Made by a program: the position numbers and the translations under genes. Source: SIG607 sp045648445 (GTDB taxonomy: Bacteria; Bacillota; Clostridia; Oscillospirales; Acutalibacteraceae). Taken from it: 64,000 nt of DNA. The stretch is taken from NCBI GenBank assembly GCA_045648445.1, contig JAZRNY010000009.1, positions 78,925-142,924 of the forward strand, written 5' to 3'. Positions 42,784 through 50,395 of this stretch are shown one piece after another. The notes below the pieces were generated by a model. That model was not told where the DNA came from. It saw nothing but the letters and a program-made list of their open reading frames with translations, and ran no database searches. Every line of letters starts with the position of its first letter. Position 1 is the stretch's first letter.

Positions 42784-43863
42784 ATGGATAAGGAAAATAA
42801 GAAACAAATCAGCGAAGCAACTGAAAATGATGCAGTTAAGGAAGAAGCGTTTGACATCGATAAAAGTGACAAAATTCTTTCAATTGACGAAATAGAAAAT
42901 GCTCCTGATGATTTGGAAGCACTTTACGATGAGCCTGTTTTACTCGATCTCGATTATGATGACGAACCGACTGATGACGATTTAAAACTTGAAGAAATGG
43001 ATTTAGACACCATTGATGACGATGGCGCTCTTGATAACCTTTCTTTAGATGATCCGGTTAAAGTTTATCTTCGTGAAATAGGACGTGTACCGTTGCTTTC
43101 GGGCGATGAAGAAATAGAACTTGCAGTTAAAATTGCTGAAGGTGACGAAAAAGCAAAAAGAAGACTTGCAGAGGCAAATCTTCGTCTTGTAGTTAGTATT
43201 GCTAAAAAATACGTTGGCAGAGGTATGTATTTCCTTGATTTAATCCAAGAGGGTAACGTAGGTCTTATAAAAGCCGTTGACAAATTTGACTATACTAAAG
43301 GCTTTAAATTTTCTACCTATGCAACTTGGTGGATCCGTCAGGCAATAACCCGTGCTATAGCAGATCAAGCAAGAACTATTCGTATTCCCGTTCATATGGT
43401 TGAAACTATTAACCGTTTGAAACGTGTTCAAAGTCAACTTCTTCACGAAAACGGATATGAACCCAGTGAAGAAATGATTGCTCAAAAAATGGATATGCCC
43501 GTTGAAAGAGTTAGAGAAATCATGCGTGTTGCTCAAGAACCTGTTTCTATGGAAACTCCAATAGGTCCTGAGGAAGATTCGAGACTTATGGACTTTATAA
43601 GAGATGAAGATGCTTTGGCACCTGATGAAGCAGCCTTAAAAGCAATCACTAACGAAGATATTGATGGAGTACTTAAAACCCTTACCGAAAGAGAAGAAGC
43701 GGTTATAAGACTTCGTTTTGGTCTTCATGACGGCAGATGTCACACCCTTGAAGAAGTAGGTAGTGAATTTAACGTTACAAGAGAACGTATTCGTCAGATC
43801 GAAGCAAAGGCTCTTCGTAAACTTCGCCATCCTGTTCGTTCTAACCGTTTTAAAGAGAGATAA
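42784..43863 (+). CDS. rpoD: Primary RNA polymerase sigma factor
   Basis: 359 residues from the ATG at 42784 (GGGAGATAAATAAAATG); longer in-frame readings overlap dnaG. After an acidic N-terminus come region 1.2 (DDPVKVYLREIGRVPLLSGD), region 2 (LVVSIAKKYVGRGMYFLDLI, FSTYATWWIRQAI), region 3 and region 4.2 HTH (LEEVGSEFNVTRERIRQIEA). It directs housekeeping transcription, matching the TTGACA/TATAAT promoters seen throughout the window. It is cotranscribed with dnaG. Confidence 0.97.
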   Translation: MDKENKKQISEATENDAVKEEAFDIDKSDKILSIDEIENAPDDLEALYDEPVLLDLDYDDEPTDDDLKLEEMDLDTIDDDGALDNLSLDDPVKVYLREIGRVPLLSGDEEIELAVKIAEGDEKAKRRLAEANLRLVVSIAKKYVGRGMYFLDLIQEGNVGLIKAVDKFDYTKGFKFSTYATWWIRQAITRAIADQARTIRIPVHMVETINRLKRVQSQLLHENGYEPSEEMIAQKMDMPVERVREIMRVAQEPVSMETPIGPEEDSRLMDFIRDEDALAPDEAALKAITNEDIDGVLKTLTEREEAVIRLRFGLHDGRCHTLEEVGSEFNVTRERIRQIEAKALRKLRHPVRSNRFKER

Positions 43864-43874
43864 TAGGTGACGAT

Positions 43875-44132
43875 ATGACTTATAAATATACCCCTAAAGG
43901 TGTTTGTTCACGATATATGGAATTTTCCGTCGAAGACGGCAAAGTTGTTGATGTTATAGTCAAAGGCGGTTGTAACGGAAATTTAAAAGGTATTTGCGCA
44001 CTTGTTAAAGGTATGGAAGTGGACGAAGTTATAAATAGATTAAAAGATATTAAGTGTGGATTTAAAGACACTTCCTGTCCGGCGCAATTAGCAACAGCAC
44101 TAATGCAATTTAAAAAAGAAAATGAGGAATAA
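43875..44132 (+). CDS. TSCPD domain protein (TIGR03905-like)
   Basis: 85 residues with the domain's signature GGCNGNLKGI and TSCPAQLATAL. The TSCPD domain also occurs at the C-terminus of some class II ribonucleotide reductases; the stand-alone form is widespread in clostridia, with no defined function. It lies 11 bp after rpoD and 2 bp before the next gene, so it is part of the same transcription unit. Confidence 0.88.
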   Translation: MTYKYTPKGVCSRYMEFSVEDGKVVDVIVKGGCNGNLKGICALVKGMEVDEVINRLKDIKCGFKDTSCPAQLATALMQFKKENEE

Positions 44133-44134
44133 CA

Positions 44135-44671
44135 GTGAACTTTGATTCCGATATTAAAATAGCGGGAGATAAACCGTCGGTTGACGTAAAACGAAATCGT
44201 CTTTTGGCCGGTGATTTGGGTGAAAATGCCGGTGAACGAAATAATGCTAAATATTTAGGTAGAGCGGTAGCGCAAATTTTTTCAAAAGATGCTACCAATT
44301 TTAAGTACGAAGATGATGGCGATTATGAAATGATAGTTCAGCGTAGAATGTTGCTTTCGTTTACTGCTACCGTTGGATTTGAAAGATATTGTTCTAACGA
44401 TACCGATGCAGGTATTGCACAAAAAGCATTTTTGGATTATCTTAAAGATAATAATCCCGAAATATTAAAAACTTCTACCGATACCGGTGCGTTTTCTTTC
44501 TATTATCTTGCTTATAGGCGTGGAATAGAGGTTGACCGGCGAATAGGTCAAACCTTTGCTATGCTTTGTTCGCATGACGGAGATAACGTATATCAAGAAT
44601 TAGGAGAAGCGTTATACTGTTGGTTTTCATCTGTTGTTAAAGAACAGGCTGAAAAATTCTGTTTATCATAG
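44135..44671 (+). CDS. Conserved-looking protein of unknown function
   Basis: 178 residues, GTG start supported by GAGG 7 nt upstream and by the 2-bp spacing from the TSCPD gene. I do not recognise a family. It is soluble, mixed alpha/beta, acidic, with no signal or membrane helix. Notable segments are KRNRLLAGDLGENAGERNN, LLSFTATVGFERYC and GQTFAMLCSHDGDN. Tight coupling to the TSCPD gene suggests joint function. Confidence 0.7.
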   Translation: MNFDSDIKIAGDKPSVDVKRNRLLAGDLGENAGERNNAKYLGRAVAQIFSKDATNFKYEDDGDYEMIVQRRMLLSFTATVGFERYCSNDTDAGIAQKAFLDYLKDNNPEILKTSTDTGAFSFYYLAYRRGIEVDRRIGQTFAMLCSHDGDNVYQELGEALYCWFSSVVKEQAEKFCLS

Positions 44672-44718
44672 TATTAAATCCCCTTTTGTTTCATAGAATG
44701 AAGCGGAGGGGATTTATT

Positions 44719-45459
44719 ATGCCAACTATTTATTTAAGTCCGTCTACGCAAGAGTTTAATGAATATGTTGACGGCAGTGGTAGTGAGGAATTCTATATGA
44801 ATTTAATAGCCGATGCTATGATACCGTATTTAGAGGCTTCTGGAATAAATTATGTTAGAAATACTAAAGACATGACGGCAGCAACCAGTATTGCTGCTTC
44901 GAATTACGGTAACTATGATTTGCATTTAGCATTACATTCAAATGCAGCAGGAGAGGCAAATAGCGGCAATGTCAGAGGGACTGAAGTTTACTATTATCCA
45001 AGAAGTGTCAATGGTCAGCGTGCCGCAGAAATTATAGCAAATAATTTTAAAATTATATATCCGTTGCCTGAACTTGTAAGAACTGTTCCTACTGAAACTT
45101 TGGGAGAAGTCGTTAGAACAAAAGCACCTTCAGTGCTAATAGAATTTGCGTATCATGATAATTTAGAGGATGCACTTTGGATACAAAATAATATTGAAGA
45201 AATTGCCAAAAATACAGTACTTTCTTTAACAGATTATTTCGATATTCCCTTTAATTATCCTGAAAACAGTTATATGGGTACTGTTGTTACTCCGCTTGGT
45301 GGCAGTTTGAATATTAGAAAGTCACCATCTTTTACAGCGCCCGTTATCGGCAGTGTGCCGTCTGGTCAAAGCGTTACAATATTAGCCACACTTCCGGACT
45401 GGTACTTAATAAGATATAGCAATATAGTAGGTTATTCTTATGCTCCATATGTAAAATAA
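44719..45459 (+). CDS. N-acetylmuramoyl-L-alanine amidase-like protein with C-terminal SH3 domain
   Basis: 246 residues from the ATG at 44719 (GGAGGGGA upstream). The N-terminal ~180 residues follow the Amidase_3 pattern: NYDLHLALHSNAA (zinc His) and APSVLIEFAYHDN (catalytic Glu), with SEEFYMNLIADAM as a possible second ligand. The usual first zinc ligand in DPGHGG is replaced by YLSPSTQEFN. A bacterial SH3 domain (~185-246; GSLNIRKSPSFTAPVIGSV) probably binds wall peptide. No signal peptide is seen, so it may act inside the mother cell or forespore, or be released by lysis. Confidence 0.8.
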   Translation: MPTIYLSPSTQEFNEYVDGSGSEEFYMNLIADAMIPYLEASGINYVRNTKDMTAATSIAASNYGNYDLHLALHSNAAGEANSGNVRGTEVYYYPRSVNGQRAAEIIANNFKIIYPLPELVRTVPTETLGEVVRTKAPSVLIEFAYHDNLEDALWIQNNIEEIAKNTVLSLTDYFDIPFNYPENSYMGTVVTPLGGSLNIRKSPSFTAPVIGSVPSGQSVTILATLPDWYLIRYSNIVGYSYAPYVK

Positions 45460-45463
45460 TAAT

Positions 45464-45491
45464 TTGACATTTTAGTATATTGTGTTAAAAT
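45464..45491 (+). promoter_or_regulatory. Promoter of the small membrane protein gene
   Basis: Perfect TTGACA (45464-45469), 16-bp spacer, TAAAAT (45486-45491); the leader is very short. Confidence 0.65.
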
Positions 45492-45507
45492 ACTTATGGT
45501 GATAAAA

Positions 45508-45804
45508 ATGGATATGAATAAATGGAATGAATATGAAAATAAACGAAACGATTTACATACCAAATATCGTAATAAAAGAATACTTTTATTTGTTGTAATG
45601 TTGATTTTAATTGCAGTAGTTTCGTTTGTTTGGACTATATTTAAAGAAAAACTCGGTTCCCAACTTTTGTTTATGGGTATTTTATTTTCTGATGCAGTAT
45701 TACTGTTTATATTTTTAAGAAAAATACGTGAACAAAAATTTTTCGAAAAACAACAGGAAGCGCTTTTGCGTGAAGAAGAACCAATAGGGAAGTTTAAAAC
45801 ATAA
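45508..45804 (+). CDS. Small two-helix membrane protein, unknown function
   Basis: 98 residues from the ATG at 45508, preceded by GGTGA; an ATG at 45496 would overlap that site. A basic N-terminus is followed by two transmembrane helices (LLFVVMLILIAVVSFVWTIF and LLFMGILFSDAVLLFIFL) and a charged C-terminal tail. No family is recognised. It is a monocistronic unit with its own promoter and terminator. Confidence 0.7.
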   Translation: MDMNKWNEYENKRNDLHTKYRNKRILLFVVMLILIAVVSFVWTIFKEKLGSQLLFMGILFSDAVLLFIFLRKIREQKFFEKQQEALLREEEPIGKFKT

Positions 45805-45837
45805 AAAACTTGTATGCATTTGCATACAAGTTTTTTT
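45804..45837. terminator. Bidirectional terminator between the small membrane protein gene and trmO
   Basis: AAAAACTTGTATGC / GCATACAAGTTTTT stem around a 4-nt loop, T-run on both strands. Confidence 0.9.
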
Positions 45838-46510
45838 ATTTTACTTTTAAAATATTTTCTACTGTTAAATTGTTGTCGTTAACGGTAAATTTGATGTTAA
45901 ATCCAGCAAAATCCATTCCGTAAATTCTGCTTTTATCGGTATGGTATGATGGACGAGGATCAGAAGCCAATATATCTAAAAACGCCTTTTGTTTATCGGT
46001 GGGAATTATATTTAGAAGTTTTTCGTCACAATTTACCGAAAGGCAGTAATCTTTAGTATCTTCGGTAAAACCACCTTTTGCCTCTATTTTGCAGTCGCTA
46101 TAAGGTATATATGGTTTTATGTCATAAATTGGAGTTCCGCTTAAAATATCTGCTCCGCTAACAAAAAGAACAGTTCCTTCGGTAGCAGTTTTTTCGATTT
46201 TAATGAATTTGACACATGATAAACCAATAGGATTAGGTCTAAAAGGTGAGCGCGTAGCAAAAACTCCAACGCGTTTATTTCCGCCGAGTCTGGGCGGACG
46301 TACTGTAGGTGACCACGTATCTTTTTTTACTTCGCTAAAATTCCATATTAACCATAAATGTGAGAAATCTTCAATTCCTTTAAGTGAAGAAGGATCACGA
46401 TATTCATTTTCAAAAACAATTTTTGAAACTACGCTTTCAGCAATGCCACTTTGACGCGGTATTCCAAATTTATCGGTGTAGTCGTTATATATTCTAGCAA
46501 TTATTTTCAT
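45836..46510 (-). CDS. trmO: tRNA (N6-threonylcarbamoyladenosine37-N6)-methyltransferase
   Basis: 224 residues. The beta-barrel SAM-binding TrmO/YaeB fold is recognised from PRQSGIAESVVSKIVFE, GIEDFSHLWLIWNF, RPPRLGG and FATRSPFRPNPIGLS. It methylates t6A37 of certain tRNAs, including threonine tRNAs. Its start overlaps the 3' end of maf by 17 bp, so maf and trmO are coupled. Confidence 0.93.
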   Translation of the reverse strand: MKIIARIYNDYTDKFGIPRQSGIAESVVSKIVFENEYRDPSSLKGIEDFSHLWLIWNFSEVKKDTWSPTVRPPRLGGNKRVGVFATRSPFRPNPIGLSCVKFIKIEKTATEGTVLFVSGADILSGTPIYDIKPYIPYSDCKIEAKGGFTEDTKDYCLSVNCDEKLLNIIPTDKQKAFLDILASDPRPSYHTDKSRIYGMDFAGFNIKFTVNDNNLTVENILKVK

Positions 46511-47063
46511 TTAAAAATTCCTTAATTCTTTTGTTTAACATTGAAACAGGAAGACCTACTATGTTAAAATAGTCGCCTTCAATTTTTTCAACTAAAAGAC
46601 TTCCTTTTCCTTGAATACCGTATGCGCCTGCTTTGTCTACATATTCCATTGTATCAAGATATTCGTTGATTTGTTCTTCTGATAGATCGAAAAAATAAAC
46701 CTTAGATTCTACCGAAAAACTAAAAGTTTTATTATTTTTACATAAACAACATCCGGTTATAACCTTGTGACTTCTTCCGGAAAGTAAATTTAGCATATAA
46801 AATGCTTCTGTTCTATCTTTCGGTTTGCCAAGGGGGATAGATTCAATAAATACTGTGGTATCGCAACCAATAACCAAATCGTTTTTATTATTTTTTGCTA
46901 CTGCCAAAGCTTTTTTACATGCTAAATATTCGGGCGCACTTTCGCTTTCAATAATTTCGGGTACTGTTTCGTCTACATCGGCAGTAACACATAACGTGTT
47001 CGGTTCAATAAGTTTAATTAATTCACGTCTTCTTGGTGAAGCTGAAGCAAGAATAGTTTTCAT
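46494..47063 (-). CDS. maf: Maf-family nucleotide pyrophosphatase
   Basis: 189 residues from the ATG at 47063 (GGAG upstream). It begins TILASASPRRRELI and has VIGCDTTVFIE, DRTEAFYMLNLLSGRSHKVI and DKAGAYGIQGKG, the Maf/YhdE signature. It removes pyrophosphate from non-canonical or dTTP/UTP-type nucleotides and influences septation in Bacillus. It is the first gene of the maf-trmO operon. Confidence 0.94.
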   Translation of the reverse strand: MKTILASASPRRRELIKLIEPNTLCVTADVDETVPEIIESESAPEYLACKKALAVAKNNKNDLVIGCDTTVFIESIPLGKPKDRTEAFYMLNLLSGRSHKVITGCCLCKNNKTFSFSVESKVYFFDLSEEQINEYLDTMEYVDKAGAYGIQGKGSLLVEKIEGDYFNIVGLPVSMLNKRIKEFLNENNC

Positions 47064-47172
47064 AAAAATTAACTCCAAATTTATTTTTTATATTATAACA
47101 CACTAGATACAGTTTTGTAAATTGTAAGATTATTTCTTAATAGTTTGGTGATAATATTTTGGGAGGAATGTT

Positions 47173-48174
47173 ATGAAAATTTTATTTTATGATACCAAAA
47201 TCTATGATAGAGAATCTTTTAATTATAATTTAAAAGGTAAGTACCGAAATATTGTTATTGATTATCTTGAAAGTGATATTACAGTTGCTACGGCGGGTCT
47301 TGCCGAAGGATATGATGCCGTTTGTGTTTTTGTTGCATCAAACGTAAATGCAGAAGTTATAAAAATTCTTTCCGGATGTAAAGTTAAATTAATTTTATTA
47401 CGTTGCGCCGGTTATAATAACGTAGATTTAACTGCAGCAGATAGATACGGTTTGACAGTATTAAGAGTTCCTGCATATTCACCCGAAGCGGTTGCAGAAC
47501 ACGCGGTGGCTCTTGCACTTGCTGTTAATCGAAAAATTCATAAAGCATATATAAAAGTTAGAGAAAATAATTTTAGTTTAGTAGGTCTTACCGGCAGAAA
47601 TTTTCACTCTAAAACAGCAGGAATTATTGGTACTGGCAAAATTGGAACCGCCACATGTAAAATACTTCAAGGTTTCGGTATGAATATACTTGCAGTAGAT
47701 GATAATAAAAATGAGGATTTAGATTTTGTTACTTATACGAATCTTGATACTTTATTAAGGGAAAGCGACCTTATTTCACTTCATTGTCCACTGACTGAAG
47801 AAACCTATCATCTTATCGATAAAAATAATATAGAAAAAATGAAAGACGGAGTATTGCTCGTTAACACGTCAAGAGGAGCGTTAATTAACACCAATGATTT
47901 GATTGAGGGAATTAGAGATAGAAAATTTGTAGGAGTCGGACTTGATGTATACGAAGAAGAAGATAACAACGTTTTTGAAAACAGGGAAGATGACATTTTG
48001 GAAAGTTCAGTAACGGCGCGACTTTTATCATTTCCTAATGTAATTGTTACATCTCATCAAGGGTTTTTGACGGGCGAAGCACTTTCGTCAATAGCAATAA
48101 CAACTCTTGAAAATTCTTTTCAGTTTGAAAATGGAACTATTATAGATGCAAATGTAGTAAAAGCCACAGTATAA
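47173..48174 (+). CDS. D-2-hydroxyacid dehydrogenase (D-lactate dehydrogenase-like)
   Basis: 333 residues. NAD-binding motif GIIGTGKIGTATCKIL, the catalytic Arg in LLVNTSRGALINT, Glu in LDVYEEED and His in TSHQGFLTGEAL match the LdhA subgroup. It would reduce pyruvate to D-lactate with NADH during fermentation; closely related 2-ketoacids are possible. It is monocistronic, and its 3' end and stop are built into the terminator stem. Confidence 0.92.
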   Translation: MKILFYDTKIYDRESFNYNLKGKYRNIVIDYLESDITVATAGLAEGYDAVCVFVASNVNAEVIKILSGCKVKLILLRCAGYNNVDLTAADRYGLTVLRVPAYSPEAVAEHAVALALAVNRKIHKAYIKVRENNFSLVGLTGRNFHSKTAGIIGTGKIGTATCKILQGFGMNILAVDDNKNEDLDFVTYTNLDTLLRESDLISLHCPLTEETYHLIDKNNIEKMKDGVLLVNTSRGALINTNDLIEGIRDRKFVGVGLDVYEEEDNNVFENREDDILESSVTARLLSFPNVIVTSHQGFLTGEALSSIAITTLENSFQFENGTIIDANVVKATV

Positions 48175-48187
48175 ACTGTGGCTTATT
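48161..48187 (+). terminator. Terminator overlapping the dehydrogenase stop
   Basis: AAGCCACAGT / ACTGTGGCTT with the stop TAA in the 4-nt loop, followed by ATTTTATT. Confidence 0.75.
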
Positions 48188-49387
48188 TTATTCATCAAGA
48201 TAATGAGTGTTTTTATCGTATGGTATAGATACAAATATGCCTAAAACCATAAGTATGCTCCACACAATTATAAGTCCGTTCCATCCTATATCGGTAACTG
48301 CGTTAGCAAATAGGGTTGAAGATATTGATGCTGCCATATAACTTATAAAATCTAAAAAACCTGTTGCACTTGAAACTAATCCTGTGCTTCTTAGTCCGGG
48401 ACAGTATCTGCTCCATAACATAGTTGAAGAACAGTTTGCCGAAAATATTGCAAGATTGATAAAAATAACGTTTGTAAGCGGTTGTTTAATAAATATACAA
48501 CTTATAAAAAATATTGCTGAAAAACCAAATGATAAAATCATTGTTAAATCTAGGTTTCTGTTAAGCTTTTCGTATATGATAATTGCTATAAAAGCATTTA
48601 AAGAAGTTATAAGAGTTGTTATGGTGAATACTATTGCAGATTGATTGGTAGTATAACCAAGAAACTGCGTATAGTAAGTAGGTAACCAAAATACAACGGT
48701 TGTTCGAACTATGCCTGTTAAAAGAGAAACGGCTGTAAATTTAACAATTTTTCTTTGTAATAAACTTTTAACGCCTTGTCCGTTTTCTTTAGCATTATCA
48801 GATACCGAATATGTAATTACACTCTTTTTTTCAAGATAAATAAAAGTAACATAACTTAATATTCCGCAAATTATCAGAGTTAATCCTCCACACAAAAAAA
48901 CGAGTTGCCAAGATATAATTACAGCAATAATACCGGCTAAAGGAGAACCTAAATGAGAGGAAAAATTATACGCTACCGAACTGCGAGATGCGTAAATAGG
49001 TTCAAGATTTTCTGCAACCAATTTGGTCATTGGTCCATATATCATAGATAGAAAGAACCCACAAAGTGCGTATGAAATATAAACCATTACAAAACTTGAG
49101 TTATTTGAGCAAAAAGCAAAGTTAGTGATTCCTGCCAGTATTAAGCCTAACGAAATCATATATTTAGCTTTTATTTTGTCGCCGAGAATACCATTTATTA
49201 ATTGTCCAATGGCGTAAGTAATAAAAAATATCGATGAAAAAGAACCGATTTGACTTTCGGTATAAGTGCCGCCTTCAATCATTTTAGGGGTAACTACCGA
49301 TAAAATATTTCTAACAAAATATACAAACATATAGGCAACGGTACAAATACCGCCGAGTATAAAAGCATTTTGCGCAGATTTTTTCAT
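48188..49387 (-). CDS. MFS transporter, organophosphate antiporter-like
   Basis: 399 residues from the ATG at 49387 (AGAGGA upstream), with about 12 transmembrane segments. The start MKKSAQNAFILGGICTVAYM and the segment YFVRNILSVVTPKMI resemble GlpT/UhpT-type transporters of sugar phosphates or related anions. It is preceded by an RpiR regulator with a sugar-phosphate-binding SIS domain 10 bp upstream, which supports a phosphorylated sugar or amino-sugar substrate. The exact compound is unknown. Confidence 0.85.
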   Translation of the reverse strand: MKKSAQNAFILGGICTVAYMFVYFVRNILSVVTPKMIEGGTYTESQIGSFSSIFFITYAIGQLINGILGDKIKAKYMISLGLILAGITNFAFCSNNSSFVMVYISYALCGFFLSMIYGPMTKLVAENLEPIYASRSSVAYNFSSHLGSPLAGIIAVIISWQLVFLCGGLTLIICGILSYVTFIYLEKKSVITYSVSDNAKENGQGVKSLLQRKIVKFTAVSLLTGIVRTTVVFWLPTYYTQFLGYTTNQSAIVFTITTLITSLNAFIAIIIYEKLNRNLDLTMILSFGFSAIFFISCIFIKQPLTNVIFINLAIFSANCSSTMLWSRYCPGLRSTGLVSSATGFLDFISYMAASISSTLFANAVTDIGWNGLIIVWSILMVLGIFVSIPYDKNTHYLDE

Positions 49388-49397
49388 AAGAATTCCT

Positions 49398-50249
49398 CTA
49401 ATCATTTTTTACGCTATGAGAATTAAGAATTTTTTCTAATTTAAAGTATAGTTTCTTTCCTGATTCGTCTATTACACTTCTTATATGTGAACACAATGTA
49501 TCAGCGATTATTAGTTGTGAAAGTCTTACTTCGTTGTAACGATCGCTTATAGTTGAACCGCTATTGGTTGTTAGTAATACACAGTCGCAAAGCGAAGCAA
49601 GGGGAGAACGCTTATTAGAAGTTATGCATATACTGTTTGCGTTGCAGTTTTTTGCGATTTCAACTGCATCGAGTATTTCTTTGGTTTGTCCGGAATTCGA
49701 CAATGCTATTACCAAACTATCGCTGTTAAGCATGGAAGCGGCTACCGCTCCCATAAGCGTATCGGTTACATAGGAAGCAGGTATGCCGAGTTGTATTAAC
49801 TGATAGCATAAATCTCTTGCAACAATACCTGATTGATAAACACCGTATATTTCAATTCGTTTAGCGTTTAGTATTAATTTAGTGGCAAGTGATAATTGCT
49901 TTTCATCATTTATTTCATACGTGCCTTTTAATGCTGAAAAACTTTCATTGATTCTCTGACTCATTACCGATTTCATGCTAAAGGTCTTGTTTATATCAGA
50001 AAAAGGAGTTGCATTGTTAGTAGAACAGGAGGCAACCAAAAGTTTTAGTTCAGAGAAGCCTTTTGCAGAACATTTTTTAGAAAAATTATTAATACTTCCT
50101 TGTGAAACAGATAACAACTTCGAAAGTTCACCAATTGACATTCTTGTGAATTTATCAGGGTTATTGATTAAAAACTCTGCAATAACACGTTCTGTTTTTG
50201 TTAGAAAATCTATACTTCCTTTTAATTCACTTAAAATGTTTTTACTCAA
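49398..50249 (-). CDS. MurR/RpiR-family transcriptional regulator
   Basis: 283 residues: an N-terminal HTH_6 (MSIGELSKLLSVSQGSINNF, KGFSELK) and a C-terminal SIS sugar-phosphate-binding domain (IEIYGVYQSGIVARDLC, VIALSNSGQTKEILDAV). It probably senses a phosphosugar and controls the MFS gene downstream, and itself, through a palindrome placed between the -35 and -10 boxes of its own promoter. It is first in a two-gene operon. Confidence 0.92.
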   Translation of the reverse strand: MSKNILSELKGSIDFLTKTERVIAEFLINNPDKFTRMSIGELSKLLSVSQGSINNFSKKCSAKGFSELKLLVASCSTNNATPFSDINKTFSMKSVMSQRINESFSALKGTYEINDEKQLSLATKLILNAKRIEIYGVYQSGIVARDLCYQLIQLGIPASYVTDTLMGAVAASMLNSDSLVIALSNSGQTKEILDAVEIAKNCNANSICITSNKRSPLASLCDCVLLTTNSGSTISDRYNEVRLSQLIIADTLCSHIRSVIDESGKKLYFKLEKILNSHSVKND

Positions 50250-50297
50250 TTAATACACCTACTTTGAAATAAACTCATTTTAAAATCAACGAAAGTG

Positions 50298-50326
50298 ATT
50301 ATATCACAGTGTGATTTTTATGTCAA
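50298..50326 (-). promoter_or_regulatory. RpiR promoter with embedded palindromic operator
   Basis: On the minus strand: TTGACA (50326-50321), 17 bp, TATAAT (50303-50298), a full consensus. The spacer carries ATCACACTGTGAT (50315-50303), a perfect 13-bp palindrome, ideal for repression. A second overlapping dyad GTGATTATATCAC (50295-50307 on the plus strand) covers the -10. Confidence 0.75.
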
Positions 50327-50336
50327 TTATTTTTTC

Positions 50337-50365
50337 TTGTATTTTTAATATTTTAATAGTATAAT
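50337..50365 (+). promoter_or_regulatory. Promoter of topB
   Basis: TTGTAT (50337-50342), 17-bp spacer, TATAAT (50360-50365). Confidence 0.6.
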
Positions 50366-50395
50366 TATTATATGTTGTCAAAAGGAGGGGACTGC

